From positions 1-64,000 of the forward strand of contig JBHJIR010000027.1 of the NCBI GenBank assembly GCA_050043265.1: a stretch of DNA of 64,000 nucleotides, in the 5' to 3' direction. The stretch's first letter is position 1. The number at the start of each line of letters is the position of its first letter. The translations under genes were made by a program, and so were the position numbers. Below the pieces are notes generated by a model. That model saw only the letters and a list, made by a program, of their open reading frames with translations, ran no database searches and was not told the DNA's origin. Source of the DNA: Pelagibius sp050043265. Lineage in GTDB: Bacteria; Pseudomonadota; Alphaproteobacteria; Kiloniellales; Kiloniellaceae. Shown in pieces: positions 23,697 to 32,340 of this stretch.

Positions 23697-25355
23697 CTAC
23701 CGCTGCTGGGTGTCCCAGTGGGGGGCGATCCAGGTGGGGGCGTCGGAGGCGGGCAGGGGTTCGCGGCCGCGGATGGTGTCGGCCAGCTTTTCCGCCAGCA
23801 TGATGGTCGGGGCGTTCAGGTTGCCGCTGGCGATGGACGGCATGATGGAGGCGTCGACGACGCGCAGGGCCTCCAGGCCGTGCACCTTGGCCTGGCCGTC
23901 GACCACTGCCATGGAATCGGTGCCCATCTTGCAGGAGCACGACGGGTGATAGGCGCTCTCGACGTGCTCGCGCACGAAGGCGTCGATCTCGGCATCGCTC
24001 TGGGCGTCGGGGCCGGGCGCCAGCTCGGGGCCGCGGAAGGGATCGAAAGCCTTCTGGGCGAAGACCTCTCGTGTCAGGCGCACGGCGGCGCGGAACTCCT
24101 GGCGGTCGGCTTCCTGGCTCATGTAGTTGAAGAGGCTGCGCGGCGCTTCCTTGGGGTCAGCCGCCTTCAAGGTGACCGCGCCGCGGCTCTGGGAGCGCAT
24201 GGGGCCGACGTGGGCCTGGAAGCCGTGGCCGCTGGCCGGATGGCTGCCGTCGTAGTTCATGGCGATGGGCAGGAAGTGGTACTGCAGGTCCGGATGCTCG
24301 ACGCCGGCCCTTGAACGGATGACGCCGCCGGCCTCGAAGTGACTTGTGGCGCCCAGTCCCTTTTTGAAGAACAGCCAGTCGAAACCGATCTTCGGCTGGT
24401 TCCAGAACTTCAGGGCCGGGTAGAGCGTGATTGGCTGGGTGCAGGCGTGCTGCACGTAGATCTCCAGGTGGTCCTGCAGGTTCTTGCCGACGCCGGGCAG
24501 GTCGTGCCGCACGTCGATGCCGAGCTGCTTCAGCTCGTCGGCCGGGCCGACGCCGGAGAGCTGCAGCACCTGCGGCGAATTGATGGCGCCGCCGGAGAGG
24601 ATCACCTCGCGCTCGGCGCGCACCTCGATGCGCTCGCTGCCCTTGGCCAGTTCGACACCCACCGCGCGGTTGCCCTGGAACAGCAGGCGCGTGGTCAGCG
24701 CGCGGGTCCAGACGGTGAGATTGGGCCGCGTCATCGCCGGCTTGAGGTAGGCGACGGCGGCGCTCCAGCGGCGGCCCTGGTGGACCGTCATGTCCATGTG
24801 GGCGAAGCCTTCCTGCTGGAAGCCGTTCATGTCCTTGGTGACCGGATAGCCGGCCTGGCGGCCCGCCTCGATCCAGGCCTTGAACAGAGGATTCCGGCAG
24901 GCGCCGGCGGAGACGTTCAGCGGCCCGTCGCTGCCGCGGTAGGCATCGCCGCCGCGCTCGTAGGTCTCGGCCTTGCGGAAATAGGGCAGCACGTGGCTGT
25001 AGTCCCAGCCCTGGAGCCCCCCTTGCGCCCAGCGGTCGTAGTCGCGGGCGTGGCCGCGCACGTAGGCCATGCCGTTGATCGAGGAGGAACCGCCCAGCAC
25101 CCGGCCGCGCGGGCAGTAGATCTGCCGGTTGTTCACATGCGGTTCCGGTTCTGAATTGTAGAACCAGTTGTACTTGTCGTTGGCGAGCGGCTTGGCCAGC
25201 GCCGCCGGCATGTGAATGAAGATCGAGTTGTCGCGCCCGCCGGCCTCCAGCAGCAGCACGCGGACGTCGGCGTCCTCGGTCAGGCGGCTGGCTAGCACGC
25301 AGCCGGCGGAGCCGGCGCCGACGATGATGTAGTCGTAGCTTTGGATCTCGGGCAT
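23697..25355 (-). CDS. betA: choline dehydrogenase
   Basis: GMC-family flavoprotein of 552 residues that oxidises choline to betaine aldehyde (and can continue to glycine betaine), membrane-associated and passing electrons to the respiratory chain. FAD-binding motif YIIVGAGSAGCVLASRLTED near the N-terminus, GMC signatures GRVLGGSSSINGMAYVRG and SGGAINSPQVLQLSGVGP, and a C-terminal catalytic region HPSCSCKMG and NLNAPTIMLAEK. Start set at ATG 25355, five residues before the first strand. It lies downstream of betB on the same strand with a repeat in the 150-bp gap, so the order is betI-betB-betA. Expected to respond to choline through BetI. Confidence 0.94.
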   Translation of the reverse strand: MPEIQSYDYIIVGAGSAGCVLASRLTEDADVRVLLLEAGGRDNSIFIHMPAALAKPLANDKYNWFYNSEPEPHVNNRQIYCPRGRVLGGSSSINGMAYVRGHARDYDRWAQGGLQGWDYSHVLPYFRKAETYERGGDAYRGSDGPLNVSAGACRNPLFKAWIEAGRQAGYPVTKDMNGFQQEGFAHMDMTVHQGRRWSAAVAYLKPAMTRPNLTVWTRALTTRLLFQGNRAVGVELAKGSERIEVRAEREVILSGGAINSPQVLQLSGVGPADELKQLGIDVRHDLPGVGKNLQDHLEIYVQHACTQPITLYPALKFWNQPKIGFDWLFFKKGLGATSHFEAGGVIRSRAGVEHPDLQYHFLPIAMNYDGSHPASGHGFQAHVGPMRSQSRGAVTLKAADPKEAPRSLFNYMSQEADRQEFRAAVRLTREVFAQKAFDPFRGPELAPGPDAQSDAEIDAFVREHVESAYHPSCSCKMGTDSMAVVDGQAKVHGLEALRVVDASIMPSIASGNLNAPTIMLAEKLADTIRGREPLPASDAPTWIAPHWDTQQR

Positions 25356-25405
25356 GGGCGGAACTCTATCGGTAAGCTGAATGAAGGTCTGAGCGGTTCG
25401 CCTCG

Positions 25406-25498
25406 TCCTTCGAGACGGGCCTGCGGCCCTCCTCAGGATGAGGCGGATACTCAAACCTCATGCTGAGGAGCGGGCGCAAGCGAGCGTCTCGAAGCATG
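25406..25498. repeat. CTTCGAGAC / GTCTCGAAG inverted repeat, copy 2
   Basis: Copy of the element at 16659-16766: CCTTCGAGACGGG at one end, CGTCTCGAAGC at the other, inner CCTCAGGATGAGG and CCTCATGCTGAGG. It lies between betB and betA; as transcript hairpins it may modulate expression of betA relative to betB. Confidence 0.75.
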
Positions 25499-25505
25499 GC
25501 GGCAC

Positions 25506-26972
25506 TCAGTAGGGCGAGTCGACGCCGTTCATGGCGACGTAGACGCTCTTGAGTTGGGTGTAGTGCTCGACGGCAGCGCGGCCGTTCTCGCGGCCGATGC
25601 CGGACTGCTTCACGCCGCCGAAGGGCATGGCGATCGGCGTGATGTTGTAGGTGTTGATCCAGCAGGTGCCGGCCTCCAGCCGCGCGATCACCCGGTGGCC
25701 GCGCGTCAGGTCGTTGGTGAAGCCACCGGCGGCGAGGCCGAAGGGGGTCGCGTTGGCCCGGGCGATGGCCTCGTCCTCGTCCTTGAAGGACAGCACGGTC
25801 ATCACCGGGCCGAAGATTTCCTCGCGCACCACCGCCATGTCGTCGTTGCAGGCGGTGAACACGGTGGGCAGCACGAAGTTGCCCTTATTCAGCGCCGCAT
25901 CGTCGGGGCGGCCCCCGCCGACGGCGACCTGCGCGCCTTCCTTGCGGCCCAGGTCGATGTAGCCCAGCACCTTCTCGCAGTGATCGGCGGAAATCAGGGC
26001 GCCGACCTGCGTTGCCGGATCCATCGGATCGCCCAGCTTCAGGGCCTTGGTCTTTTCCACCAGGCGCGCGACGAAGGCATCGTGGATCTTCTCGTGCACG
26101 AAGACGCGGGTGCCGTTGGAGCAGATCTCGCCCTGGGTATAGAAGTTGGCAAGCAGCGCGCCGTTCACCGCGTTCTCGATGTCGGCGTCGTCGAAGATCA
26201 GGATCGGCGACTTGCCGCCCAGCTCCAGGGTCACATGCTTCAGGCTCTGGGCGGCGTCGGCCATCACCTTCTTGCCGGTGCCGACCTCGCCGGTCAGCGA
26301 GACCTTGGCGATGCCGGGATGCCGCGTCAGCGCCTGGCCGGTCTCGGCAAAGCCCTGCACCACGTTGAACACGCCGTCGGGCAGGCCGGCCTCGGTGTAG
26401 ATCTCGGCCAGCTTCAGCGCGGTCAGCGGCGTCAGTTCCGCCGGCTTGAAGATCATCGCGTTGCCGCAGGCCTGCGCCGGGGCCGACTTCCAGCAGGCGA
26501 TCTGGATCGGGTAGTTCCAGGCGCCGATGCCGGCGCAGATGCCGAGCGGCTCGCGCCGGGTGTAGAAGAAATCGCCGCCCAGATCCACATGCTCGCCGTG
26601 CAGGCTGGCGGCGAGGCCGGCGTAGTATTCGATGCAGTCGGCGCCGGAGGTCACGTCGACGACCTCGGCCTCCTGGATCGGCTTGCCGGTGTCGAGCACT
26701 TCCAGTTCGGCCAGTTCGCGGTTGCGCGCGCGCAGGATCCGCTGAGCCTCGTAGAGCACGCGGCCGCGTTCGGTGCCGCCCATGGCCGACCACACCGCAA
26801 AGCCTTCGCGGGCGGAGGCGACGGCGGCCTCGACGTCCTCGGCGCCGGCCTGCTGCACCTTGCAGAGCACCTCGCCGGTTGCCGGGTTCACGGTCTCGAA
26901 CTGCTGGCCGCTGAGGGCGTCCTGGGGACGGCCGTGGATGTAGAGCTTCTGGTCGGGCAGGGGGGCGGTCAC
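25506..26972 (-). CDS. betB: betaine-aldehyde dehydrogenase
   Basis: 488 residues of the ALDH superfamily; oxidises betaine aldehyde to glycine betaine with NAD(P)+. Visible motifs: GICAGIGAWNYPIQIACWK, LTGEVGTGKKV, the catalytic-Glu segment VTLELGGKSP, the nucleophile in GEICSNGTRVF, and REEIFGPVMTVL. The start is GTG at 26972, overlapping the BetI stop by GTGA, which couples the two. Directly downstream lies betA. Length is the usual one for BetB. Confidence 0.95.
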   Translation of the reverse strand: MTAPLPDQKLYIHGRPQDALSGQQFETVNPATGEVLCKVQQAGAEDVEAAVASAREGFAVWSAMGGTERGRVLYEAQRILRARNRELAELEVLDTGKPIQEAEVVDVTSGADCIEYYAGLAASLHGEHVDLGGDFFYTRREPLGICAGIGAWNYPIQIACWKSAPAQACGNAMIFKPAELTPLTALKLAEIYTEAGLPDGVFNVVQGFAETGQALTRHPGIAKVSLTGEVGTGKKVMADAAQSLKHVTLELGGKSPILIFDDADIENAVNGALLANFYTQGEICSNGTRVFVHEKIHDAFVARLVEKTKALKLGDPMDPATQVGALISADHCEKVLGYIDLGRKEGAQVAVGGGRPDDAALNKGNFVLPTVFTACNDDMAVVREEIFGPVMTVLSFKDEDEAIARANATPFGLAAGGFTNDLTRGHRVIARLEAGTCWINTYNITPIAMPFGGVKQSGIGRENGRAAVEHYTQLKSVYVAMNGVDSPY

Positions 26973-27592
26973 GTCGAAAAACTACTCCTTGTGGAGAATG
27001 CGGGAGCCGAGAAAGCGGGGTCGAGAAAGCGGCCGACGTAGTCGCGCGCGATCATGCGCGCCTGGTCGACGGTAAGCGGGCCATTGGACAGCGCGCAGCG
27101 CAGCCACAGCCCTTCGATCATGGCGGCGAGGCCGGCGGCGGCAATGACGGCCTCGCCTTCCGGCAGCAGTTGCTTGAAGGCGTGACGCAGGTTGGAGAGC
27201 AGGCGCCGCTCGTTGATCTTCTGGATGCGCCACAGCGCCGGGGCGCTGCGCGCCTCCGCCCAGAAGGCGAGCCAGGCGGAAACCGTCTCCGGCGCGTTCT
27301 GCTCCGGCGAGAAGTTGGCCAGGATGACGGCGTCGATGCGCTGCTCCGGCGTCTCGGCGGCCTTCAGGCGCATCAGCGTCTCGCGCAGCAGGTCCTGGGC
27401 CAGCGAGCGCATGGTGGCGGCGAGCAGCCCGGCCTTGTCGTCGAAGTAGTGGGCGACGATGCCGCCGGACATCCCGGCGTTCTTGGAGATGCGCGAGATG
27501 GTCGCGTTGGCGAAGCCTTCCTGGTGGATCGCAGTAATGGTGGCCGCGATCAACTGGCGGCGCCGCAGATCTTCTACTCCGACCCTGGGCAT
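26969..27592 (-). CDS. betI: TetR-family choline-responsive repressor BetI
   Basis: 207 residues. TetR-type helix-turn-helix at about 10-55: LRRRQLIAATITAIHQEGFA, NATISRISKNAGMSGGIVAH and YFDDKAGLL, which is the BetI-specific recognition helix. BetI represses bet genes and is relieved by choline. Start chosen at ATG 27592 because BetI proteins begin with MPRVG; the open frame upstream contains the operator. The gene overlaps betB by GTGA and diverges from choX. The palindrome at 27682-27705 in the shared upstream region is the expected target, so choXWV is likely under the same control. Confidence 0.94.
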   Translation of the reverse strand: MPRVGVEDLRRRQLIAATITAIHQEGFANATISRISKNAGMSGGIVAHYFDDKAGLLAATMRSLAQDLLRETLMRLKAAETPEQRIDAVILANFSPEQNAPETVSAWLAFWAEARSAPALWRIQKINERRLLSNLRHAFKQLLPEGEAVIAAAGLAAMIEGLWLRCALSNGPLTVDQARMIARDYVGRFLDPAFSAPAFSTRSSFST

Positions 27593-27681
27593 CCGCGTCC
27601 GCGGCCTCCGTTCACGCTGAAAGGGAAATGCCGCGCCCACGTTGCGCCGGGTGCGGCCTCTGTGAGTACAGAGATATTTTA

Positions 27682-27705
27682 TTTTGATTGAACGTTCAAT
27701 CAAAA
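27682..27705. promoter_or_regulatory. BetI operator (24-bp perfect palindrome)
   Basis: TTTTGATTGAAC followed by its exact reverse complement GTTCAATCAAAA. The core ATTGAACGTTCAAT resembles BetI boxes of other proteobacteria. Placed 90 bases upstream of betI and 160 bases upstream of choX, in position to control both divergent transcripts. Confidence 0.85.
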
Positions 27706-27864
27706 AAAACTAGGCTCGCCTTTCGTTGCGACGACGACTAACGAATTGCAGCGCATCCGGCGCAGGCGGAGGGGGTTCCGCCGTAACGCCGGGGCGCCGC
27801 CGCCCGGTGCAATGCCGGCGCGGCCTGAAAGATTCAGGGAACAGGAAAACTGGAGGCACAACTG

Positions 27865-28839
27865 ATGACCAAGACTTTCCGCATGCGCGGCGCTGTCGGC
27901 AGCGCCCTTACGGCACTGGCTTTCGTGTCGGCGCTGGGTACGGCAGTATCGCCCGCCTGGGCGGCCGATCCGGCGTCCTGCAAGGAAGTGAACTTCGCCG
28001 ACGTCGGCTGGACCGACATCACGGCGACCACGGCGGCCACCTCGGTGGTGCTGGAAGGCCTCGGCTACGCGCCGGAGGCGGAGTTGCTGGCGGTGCCGGT
28101 GACCTACGCCAGCCTGAAGAACGGCGATATCGACATCTTCCTCGGCAACTGGATGCCGACCATGGAAGGCGATCTTGCCAAGTACCGCGACGAGGGCTCG
28201 GTCGAGGTGCTGGGCGCCAACCTGACGGGTGCCAAGTACACCCTGGCAGTGCCGAAATACACCGCCGATGCGGGCCTGAAGGACTTCGCCGACATCGCCA
28301 AGTTCAAGGACAAGCTGGACGGCAAGATCTACGGTATCGAACCGGGCAACGACGGCAACCGCCTGATCCTCGACATGATCGACCAGGACGCCTTCGGCCG
28401 GAAGGGCTTCGAGGTGGGCGAGGCTTCCGAAGCGGGTATGTTGACCCAGGTCGCCCGCGCCGCGAAGCGCAACGAGGACATCGTCTTCCTGGGCTGGGCG
28501 CCGCACCCGATGAACAACAACTTCGACCTGGTCTACCTCTCCGGCGGCGACGACTTCTTCGGCCCGGACTACGGCGGCGCGACGGTCTACACCAACGTCC
28601 GCAAGGGCTACACCGGCGAGTGCCCGAACGTCGGCAAGCTGCTGGACAACCTGGTCTTCTCCCTGCCCATGGAGGGTGCCATCATGGGCGCGATCCTGGA
28701 TGAAGAGAAGGATCCGAAGGACGCGGCGACGGCTTGGCTGAAGGCCAATCCGGGCGTGCTGGACGGCTGGCTGGCCGGCGTCGAGACCATCGACGGCAAG
28801 CCGGGCCTGCCCGCGGTGAAGGGCCATCTCGGCCTGTAA
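27865..28839 (+). CDS. choX: choline ABC transporter substrate-binding protein
   Basis: 324 residues with a Sec signal peptide ending SPAWAADP. OpuAC/ProX-type periplasmic binding protein that captures choline. Aromatic ligand-pocket features typical of ChoX are visible: FADVGWTDI, FLGNWMPTM and FLGWAPHPM, whose Trp residues would form the cage for the trimethylammonium group, and a Cys pair (one Cys after the cleavage site, one in TGECPN). It is the first gene of choXWV, divergent from betI across the BetI operator, so choline-inducible expression is expected. Glycine betaine as ligand cannot be excluded. Confidence 0.93.
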   Translation: MTKTFRMRGAVGSALTALAFVSALGTAVSPAWAADPASCKEVNFADVGWTDITATTAATSVVLEGLGYAPEAELLAVPVTYASLKNGDIDIFLGNWMPTMEGDLAKYRDEGSVEVLGANLTGAKYTLAVPKYTADAGLKDFADIAKFKDKLDGKIYGIEPGNDGNRLILDMIDQDAFGRKGFEVGEASEAGMLTQVARAAKRNEDIVFLGWAPHPMNNNFDLVYLSGGDDFFGPDYGGATVYTNVRKGYTGECPNVGKLLDNLVFSLPMEGAIMGAILDEEKDPKDAATAWLKANPGVLDGWLAGVETIDGKPGLPAVKGHLGL

Positions 28840-28930
28840 ATCGCAGCGTGATTGCATGTAAAGTGGAAACGGTCAGGCCAGGAGGCCTGGCCGTTCTGCT
28901 ATGGGGACGGGCATAGAAGGGGGAAGTCGG

Positions 28931-29779
28931 ATGGATTGGCTGACGGACAACAAGATCCCGCTGGGCAAGTGGATCCAGGGCTTCGTGGAATTTCTCAACG
29001 ACCACGCGGGCTGGTTTTTCGACGGCATCTCCGACGTGCTGCGTTTCCTGATCGACGGCCTGACCGACCTGCTGCAGTTCACCCCGCCGCTGCTGCTGGT
29101 CGCGCTCATCGCCGCCGCCGCCTATTGGTTGCAGCGATCGGTCTGGTTGGCGGTCGGCGTGGCGCTTTCCCTGGTGCTGATCATCAATCTCGGTTATTGG
29201 GAAGAGACCGTCGAAACGCTCTCCCTGGTGATTTACGCCACCTTCTTCTGCACGGTGATCGGCGTGCCCCTGGGCATCGCCGCGGCCCACCGGCCCTGGC
29301 TCTATACCGCCATGCGGCCGGTGCTGGACCTGATGCAGACCATCCCGACCTTCGCCTATCTGATTCCGACGCTGATCATCTTCGGGCTTGGCGTCGTGCC
29401 GGGGCTGATTTCCACGGTGATCTTCGCCATCCCGGCGCCGATCCGTTTGACCTATCTCGGTGTCTCCTCGGTGCCCACGAACCTCTACGAAGCCGGCGAG
29501 TCCTTCGGCGCCACCAAGAGTCAGCTGCTGTGGAAGGTGGAACTGCCGCACGCCATGCCGACCATCATGGCGGGGGTCACCCAGTGCATCATGCTGTCGC
29601 TTTCCATGGTGGTGATCGCCGCGCTGGTCGGCGCCGACGGGCTCGGCAAGCCGGTGGTGCGCGCGTTGAATACCGTCAATGTCGCACAAGGCTTCGAGGC
29701 CGGATTGAGCATCGTCATCGTGGCGATCCTGCTGGACCGCCTCTGCAAACAGCGCGACGTGAAGCAGAAGGGGCGCTGA
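28931..29779 (+). CDS. choW: choline ABC transporter permease
   Basis: 282 residues of the ProW/OpuAB family with an N-terminal amphipathic stretch (MDWLTDNKIPLGKWIQGFVE) and about six membrane segments. The EAA-type loop is YEAGESFGATKSQLLWKVEL. Start ATG at 28931 is preferred over an in-frame upstream start by the purine-rich GGGGGAAG just before it. Works with ChoX and ChoV. The 91-bp gap after choX contains an imperfect inverted repeat (GGTCAGGCC / GGCCTGGCC). Confidence 0.92.
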   Translation: MDWLTDNKIPLGKWIQGFVEFLNDHAGWFFDGISDVLRFLIDGLTDLLQFTPPLLLVALIAAAAYWLQRSVWLAVGVALSLVLIINLGYWEETVETLSLVIYATFFCTVIGVPLGIAAAHRPWLYTAMRPVLDLMQTIPTFAYLIPTLIIFGLGVVPGLISTVIFAIPAPIRLTYLGVSSVPTNLYEAGESFGATKSQLLWKVELPHAMPTIMAGVTQCIMLSLSMVVIAALVGADGLGKPVVRALNTVNVAQGFEAGLSIVIVAILLDRLCKQRDVKQKGR

Positions 29780-29782
29780 GCG

Positions 29783-31018
29783 ATGAGCAAGGAAAACCCC
29801 ATCACCGTCGAGTTCCAGAACGTCGATATCATTTTCGGCAAGGAGCCGCAGAAGGCGCTGACCCTGCTGGACCAGGGCGCGACCCGCGACGAGATCCTGA
29901 GCCAGACCGACAACGTGGTCGGTGTCGCCGATGCCTCGCTGGCCATCGAGGAGGGCGAGATCTGTGTGCTGATGGGGCTTTCCGGTTCCGGCAAGTCGAC
30001 CCTTCTGCGCGCCGTCAACGGTCTCAACAAAGTGACCCGCGGCAAGGTTCTGGTGCGCGACCAGGAAGAGCTTGTCGACGTCGCCTCCTGCGACCCCAAA
30101 ACCCTGCGGCGCCTGCGCATGAGCCGCGTCGCCATGGTGTTCCAGCAGTTCGCCCTGCTGCCCTGGCGCACGGTGGCGGAGAATGTCGGCCTGGGCCTGG
30201 AACTGCGCGGCATGGACAAGAAGGAGCGCGAGACTATCGTCGCCGAGAAGCTGGAACTGGTCGGCCTGTCGCAATGGCAGGACAAGTTCGGCCACGAATT
30301 GTCCGGCGGCATGCAGCAGCGCGTCGGCCTGGCGCGCGCCTTCGCCACCGACGCCGATATCCTGCTGATGGACGAGCCCTTCTCGGCGCTCGACCCGCTG
30401 ATCCGCGACCACCTGCAGGACGAACTGCTGGAACTGCAGCAGCGCTTGAAGAAGACCATCATCTTCGTCAGCCACGACCTCGACGAGGCCCTGAAGCTGG
30501 GCTCCCACATCGCCATCATGGAGGCCGGGCGCATCGTGCAGTACGGCGAGCCGGAGGCCATCGTGCTGAACCCGGCCAACGATTACGTCGCCGAATTCGT
30601 CGCCCACATGAATCCGTTGAACGTGCTGCGCGGCGGCTCGCTGATGACGCCGGTCGACCAGTTGAAGCGCGAAGACGGTGCCGTGCTGCTGGACCGCGCC
30701 GGGCGCATCCGCGTGAAGCTGGACGCCGGCGGCGCGCCGCAGTCGGTCTCGCTGGACGGCTTCCTCGGCCGCCTGATGCCCTATACGGCGGACATGGACA
30801 TCGCCGCGCTGCCGTCGACGGCCCTCATCACCGCGCCCTGCGACATGTCGATGCGGGTTGCCATCGAACTGCGCCAGGCGACCGGCCACCCGGTGGCCCT
30901 GGTCGAGGACGGCAAGCTGGTCGGCGTCTGTGGCGATGAGGAGATCTACGCCGGCATCCTGCGCCAGACCAGCGCCGACGAGCGCGGCGCCGGCGAAGCC
31001 GCGGGGATGGTGCTGTGA
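29783..31018 (+). CDS. choV: choline ABC transporter ATP-binding protein
   Basis: 411 residues, ProV-type. Walker A GLSGSGKST (65-73), Q-loop FQQFALLPWRTV, signature LSGGMQQRVGLARA, Walker B ILLMDEPFSALDP, H-loop VSHDLDEA. The C-terminal part (after about residue 290) has a degenerate tandem-CBS-like region, as in OpuAA/ProV proteins where it senses ionic strength. An insert near the N-terminus (ALTLLDQGATRDEILSQTDN) is characteristic of the choline subgroup. It begins three bases after choW and overlaps the HAD gene by GTGA. Confidence 0.94.
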   Translation: MSKENPITVEFQNVDIIFGKEPQKALTLLDQGATRDEILSQTDNVVGVADASLAIEEGEICVLMGLSGSGKSTLLRAVNGLNKVTRGKVLVRDQEELVDVASCDPKTLRRLRMSRVAMVFQQFALLPWRTVAENVGLGLELRGMDKKERETIVAEKLELVGLSQWQDKFGHELSGGMQQRVGLARAFATDADILLMDEPFSALDPLIRDHLQDELLELQQRLKKTIIFVSHDLDEALKLGSHIAIMEAGRIVQYGEPEAIVLNPANDYVAEFVAHMNPLNVLRGGSLMTPVDQLKREDGAVLLDRAGRIRVKLDAGGAPQSVSLDGFLGRLMPYTADMDIAALPSTALITAPCDMSMRVAIELRQATGHPVALVEDGKLVGVCGDEEIYAGILRQTSADERGAGEAAGMVL

Positions 31019-31734
31019 CCATCCAGGGTATTCTCTTCGACAAGGACGGCACGCTGCTGGACTACGATGCCACCTGGATGCCGCTGAACAAGCAGGCGGC
31101 GCTGGAGGCGGCGGGCGGCGACGCGGCCCTGGCGGAAAGCCTGCTGGTCGCCACCGGCTACGATCCGGCGACCGAATCCCACCTGCCCAACTCGCTGCTG
31201 GTCAGCGCCAGCAACGACGTCATTGCCGGCTCCTGGGCCGCCCTGTTGGGCGCCGATCCGGCGGCGCTGACCCGGCGCATTACCGGGATCTTCGAGGCCA
31301 ACAGCGCGGCGACCGCCGTGGCCGTCGCCGGCATGGCGGCGGTGCTGGTCTCCCTGAAGGCGCGCGGCCTCACCCTCGGTGTCGCCACCAACGACAGCGA
31401 GGACAGCGCCCACGCCAGCCTGGCGCCCTTCGGCGTGATCGAGCATTTCGATTTCATCGCCGGTTTCGATTCCGGTCACGGGGCGAAGCCCGGCCCCGGC
31501 ATGGTCGAGGCCTTCTGCAAAGCCACCGGGCTGGCACCGGCCGCCGTCGCCGTGGTCGGCGACAGCCACCACGACATGGCCATGGGCCGCAACGCCGGAG
31601 TCGGACTCCTGGTCGGCGTGCTGACGGGAACCGGCGGCCGCGACGACCTCACGCCGCACGCCCATCACGTGCTGGACAGCATTCTGGAACTGGAAGCGCT
31701 GCTGGACGCGCTGGCGGCGCCGCGCCGCGCGTAG
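31015..31734 (+). CDS. HAD-superfamily phosphatase (Gph-like)
   Basis: 239 residues. Motif I is FDKDGTLLDYD with the nucleophile Asp, motif II VATNDSEDS, motif III in GAKPGPGM and motif IV VVGDSHHDMAMG. The helical cap lies between motifs I and II. It dephosphorylates a small phosphometabolite, phosphoglycolate-like enzymes being the nearest group, but the substrate is unknown. Translationally coupled to choV through GTGA, so it is part of the choline operon; one guess is handling of phosphocholine or a related by-product, with no direct sequence support. Confidence 0.88.
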   Translation: MTIQGILFDKDGTLLDYDATWMPLNKQAALEAAGGDAALAESLLVATGYDPATESHLPNSLLVSASNDVIAGSWAALLGADPAALTRRITGIFEANSAATAVAVAGMAAVLVSLKARGLTLGVATNDSEDSAHASLAPFGVIEHFDFIAGFDSGHGAKPGPGMVEAFCKATGLAPAAVAVVGDSHHDMAMGRNAGVGLLVGVLTGTGGRDDLTPHAHHVLDSILELEALLDALAAPRRA

Positions 31735-31770
31735 CGCCCGCCGCCCTTCGGCGTATCGATGCGGGGCGGC

Positions 31771-32298
31771 TCAGTGCGGCTGGCTGTCCTGGGCGTCGTC
31801 GGCCTCGTCTTCGGCTTCCTCGCCCTGGTCCCAGGGCAGCGCCTGGCTGTTGTCGAACAGGGCCTGGTAGAGTGTCACCTTGCCGTCGGCGGCGTCGGGC
31901 AGGTTCATCTTGATGGCGTGGCCCAGCAGCGCCTCGGGCACCACGGTGATGCCGTGGTCGGCGAGGGCGGCGAGCACGTCTGCTTCGGCTTCGGAGTAGG
32001 GCTCCCGCAGGATCTCCACATGGTCCTCGCCGACCCGCTGCAGCAGGGCATAGGGGCCGACCATGGAGAGCCACAGGCCGAGGTCCTCGGAGCCTTCGCT
32101 GACCAGATAGGTGAAGGCGATGTCCTCTTCGGAGTCGGTCGTCTCGAGGATCTCGAAGGACTCTTCCAACTGGTCCAGCAAGGGATCGTAGCCCTGGTAC
32201 TCGACGGCCGCGTCGACGAAGCCGAAGTCGGGCGCTTCCAGCGACCCGTAGGCGTCCTTGATGGCGGCAACGATGGCGAAGATTTCGGGAGCGTTCAT
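31771..32298 (-). CDS. unknown acidic protein in operon with betaine-homocysteine methyltransferase
   Basis: 175 residues, no signal or membrane segment. I do not recognise a family. It is strongly acidic: the first half contains QLEESFEILETTDSEEDIAF and the C-terminus is EEAEDEADDAQDSQPH. Helical periods dominate. The ATG at 32298 is preceded by GAGGAC. It follows the methyltransferase gene by 42 bases on the same strand, so the two are probably co-transcribed; a role as an accessory or chaperone-like partner of the betaine methyl-transfer enzymes is an inference from position and charge only. Confidence 0.75.
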   Translation of the reverse strand: MNAPEIFAIVAAIKDAYGSLEAPDFGFVDAAVEYQGYDPLLDQLEESFEILETTDSEEDIAFTYLVSEGSEDLGLWLSMVGPYALLQRVGEDHVEILREPYSEAEADVLAALADHGITVVPEALLGHAIKMNLPDAADGKVTLYQALFDNSQALPWDQGEEAEDEADDAQDSQPH

Positions 32299-32340
32299 GC
32301 CGGACGTCCTCGCACCATCTCTGTTTCTCCGGCTCGGTTT

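Noticed and set aside
27593..27703. N-terminal extension of BetI
   Set aside because: The upstream part of the frame crosses the BetI operator and the family begins at MPRVG.
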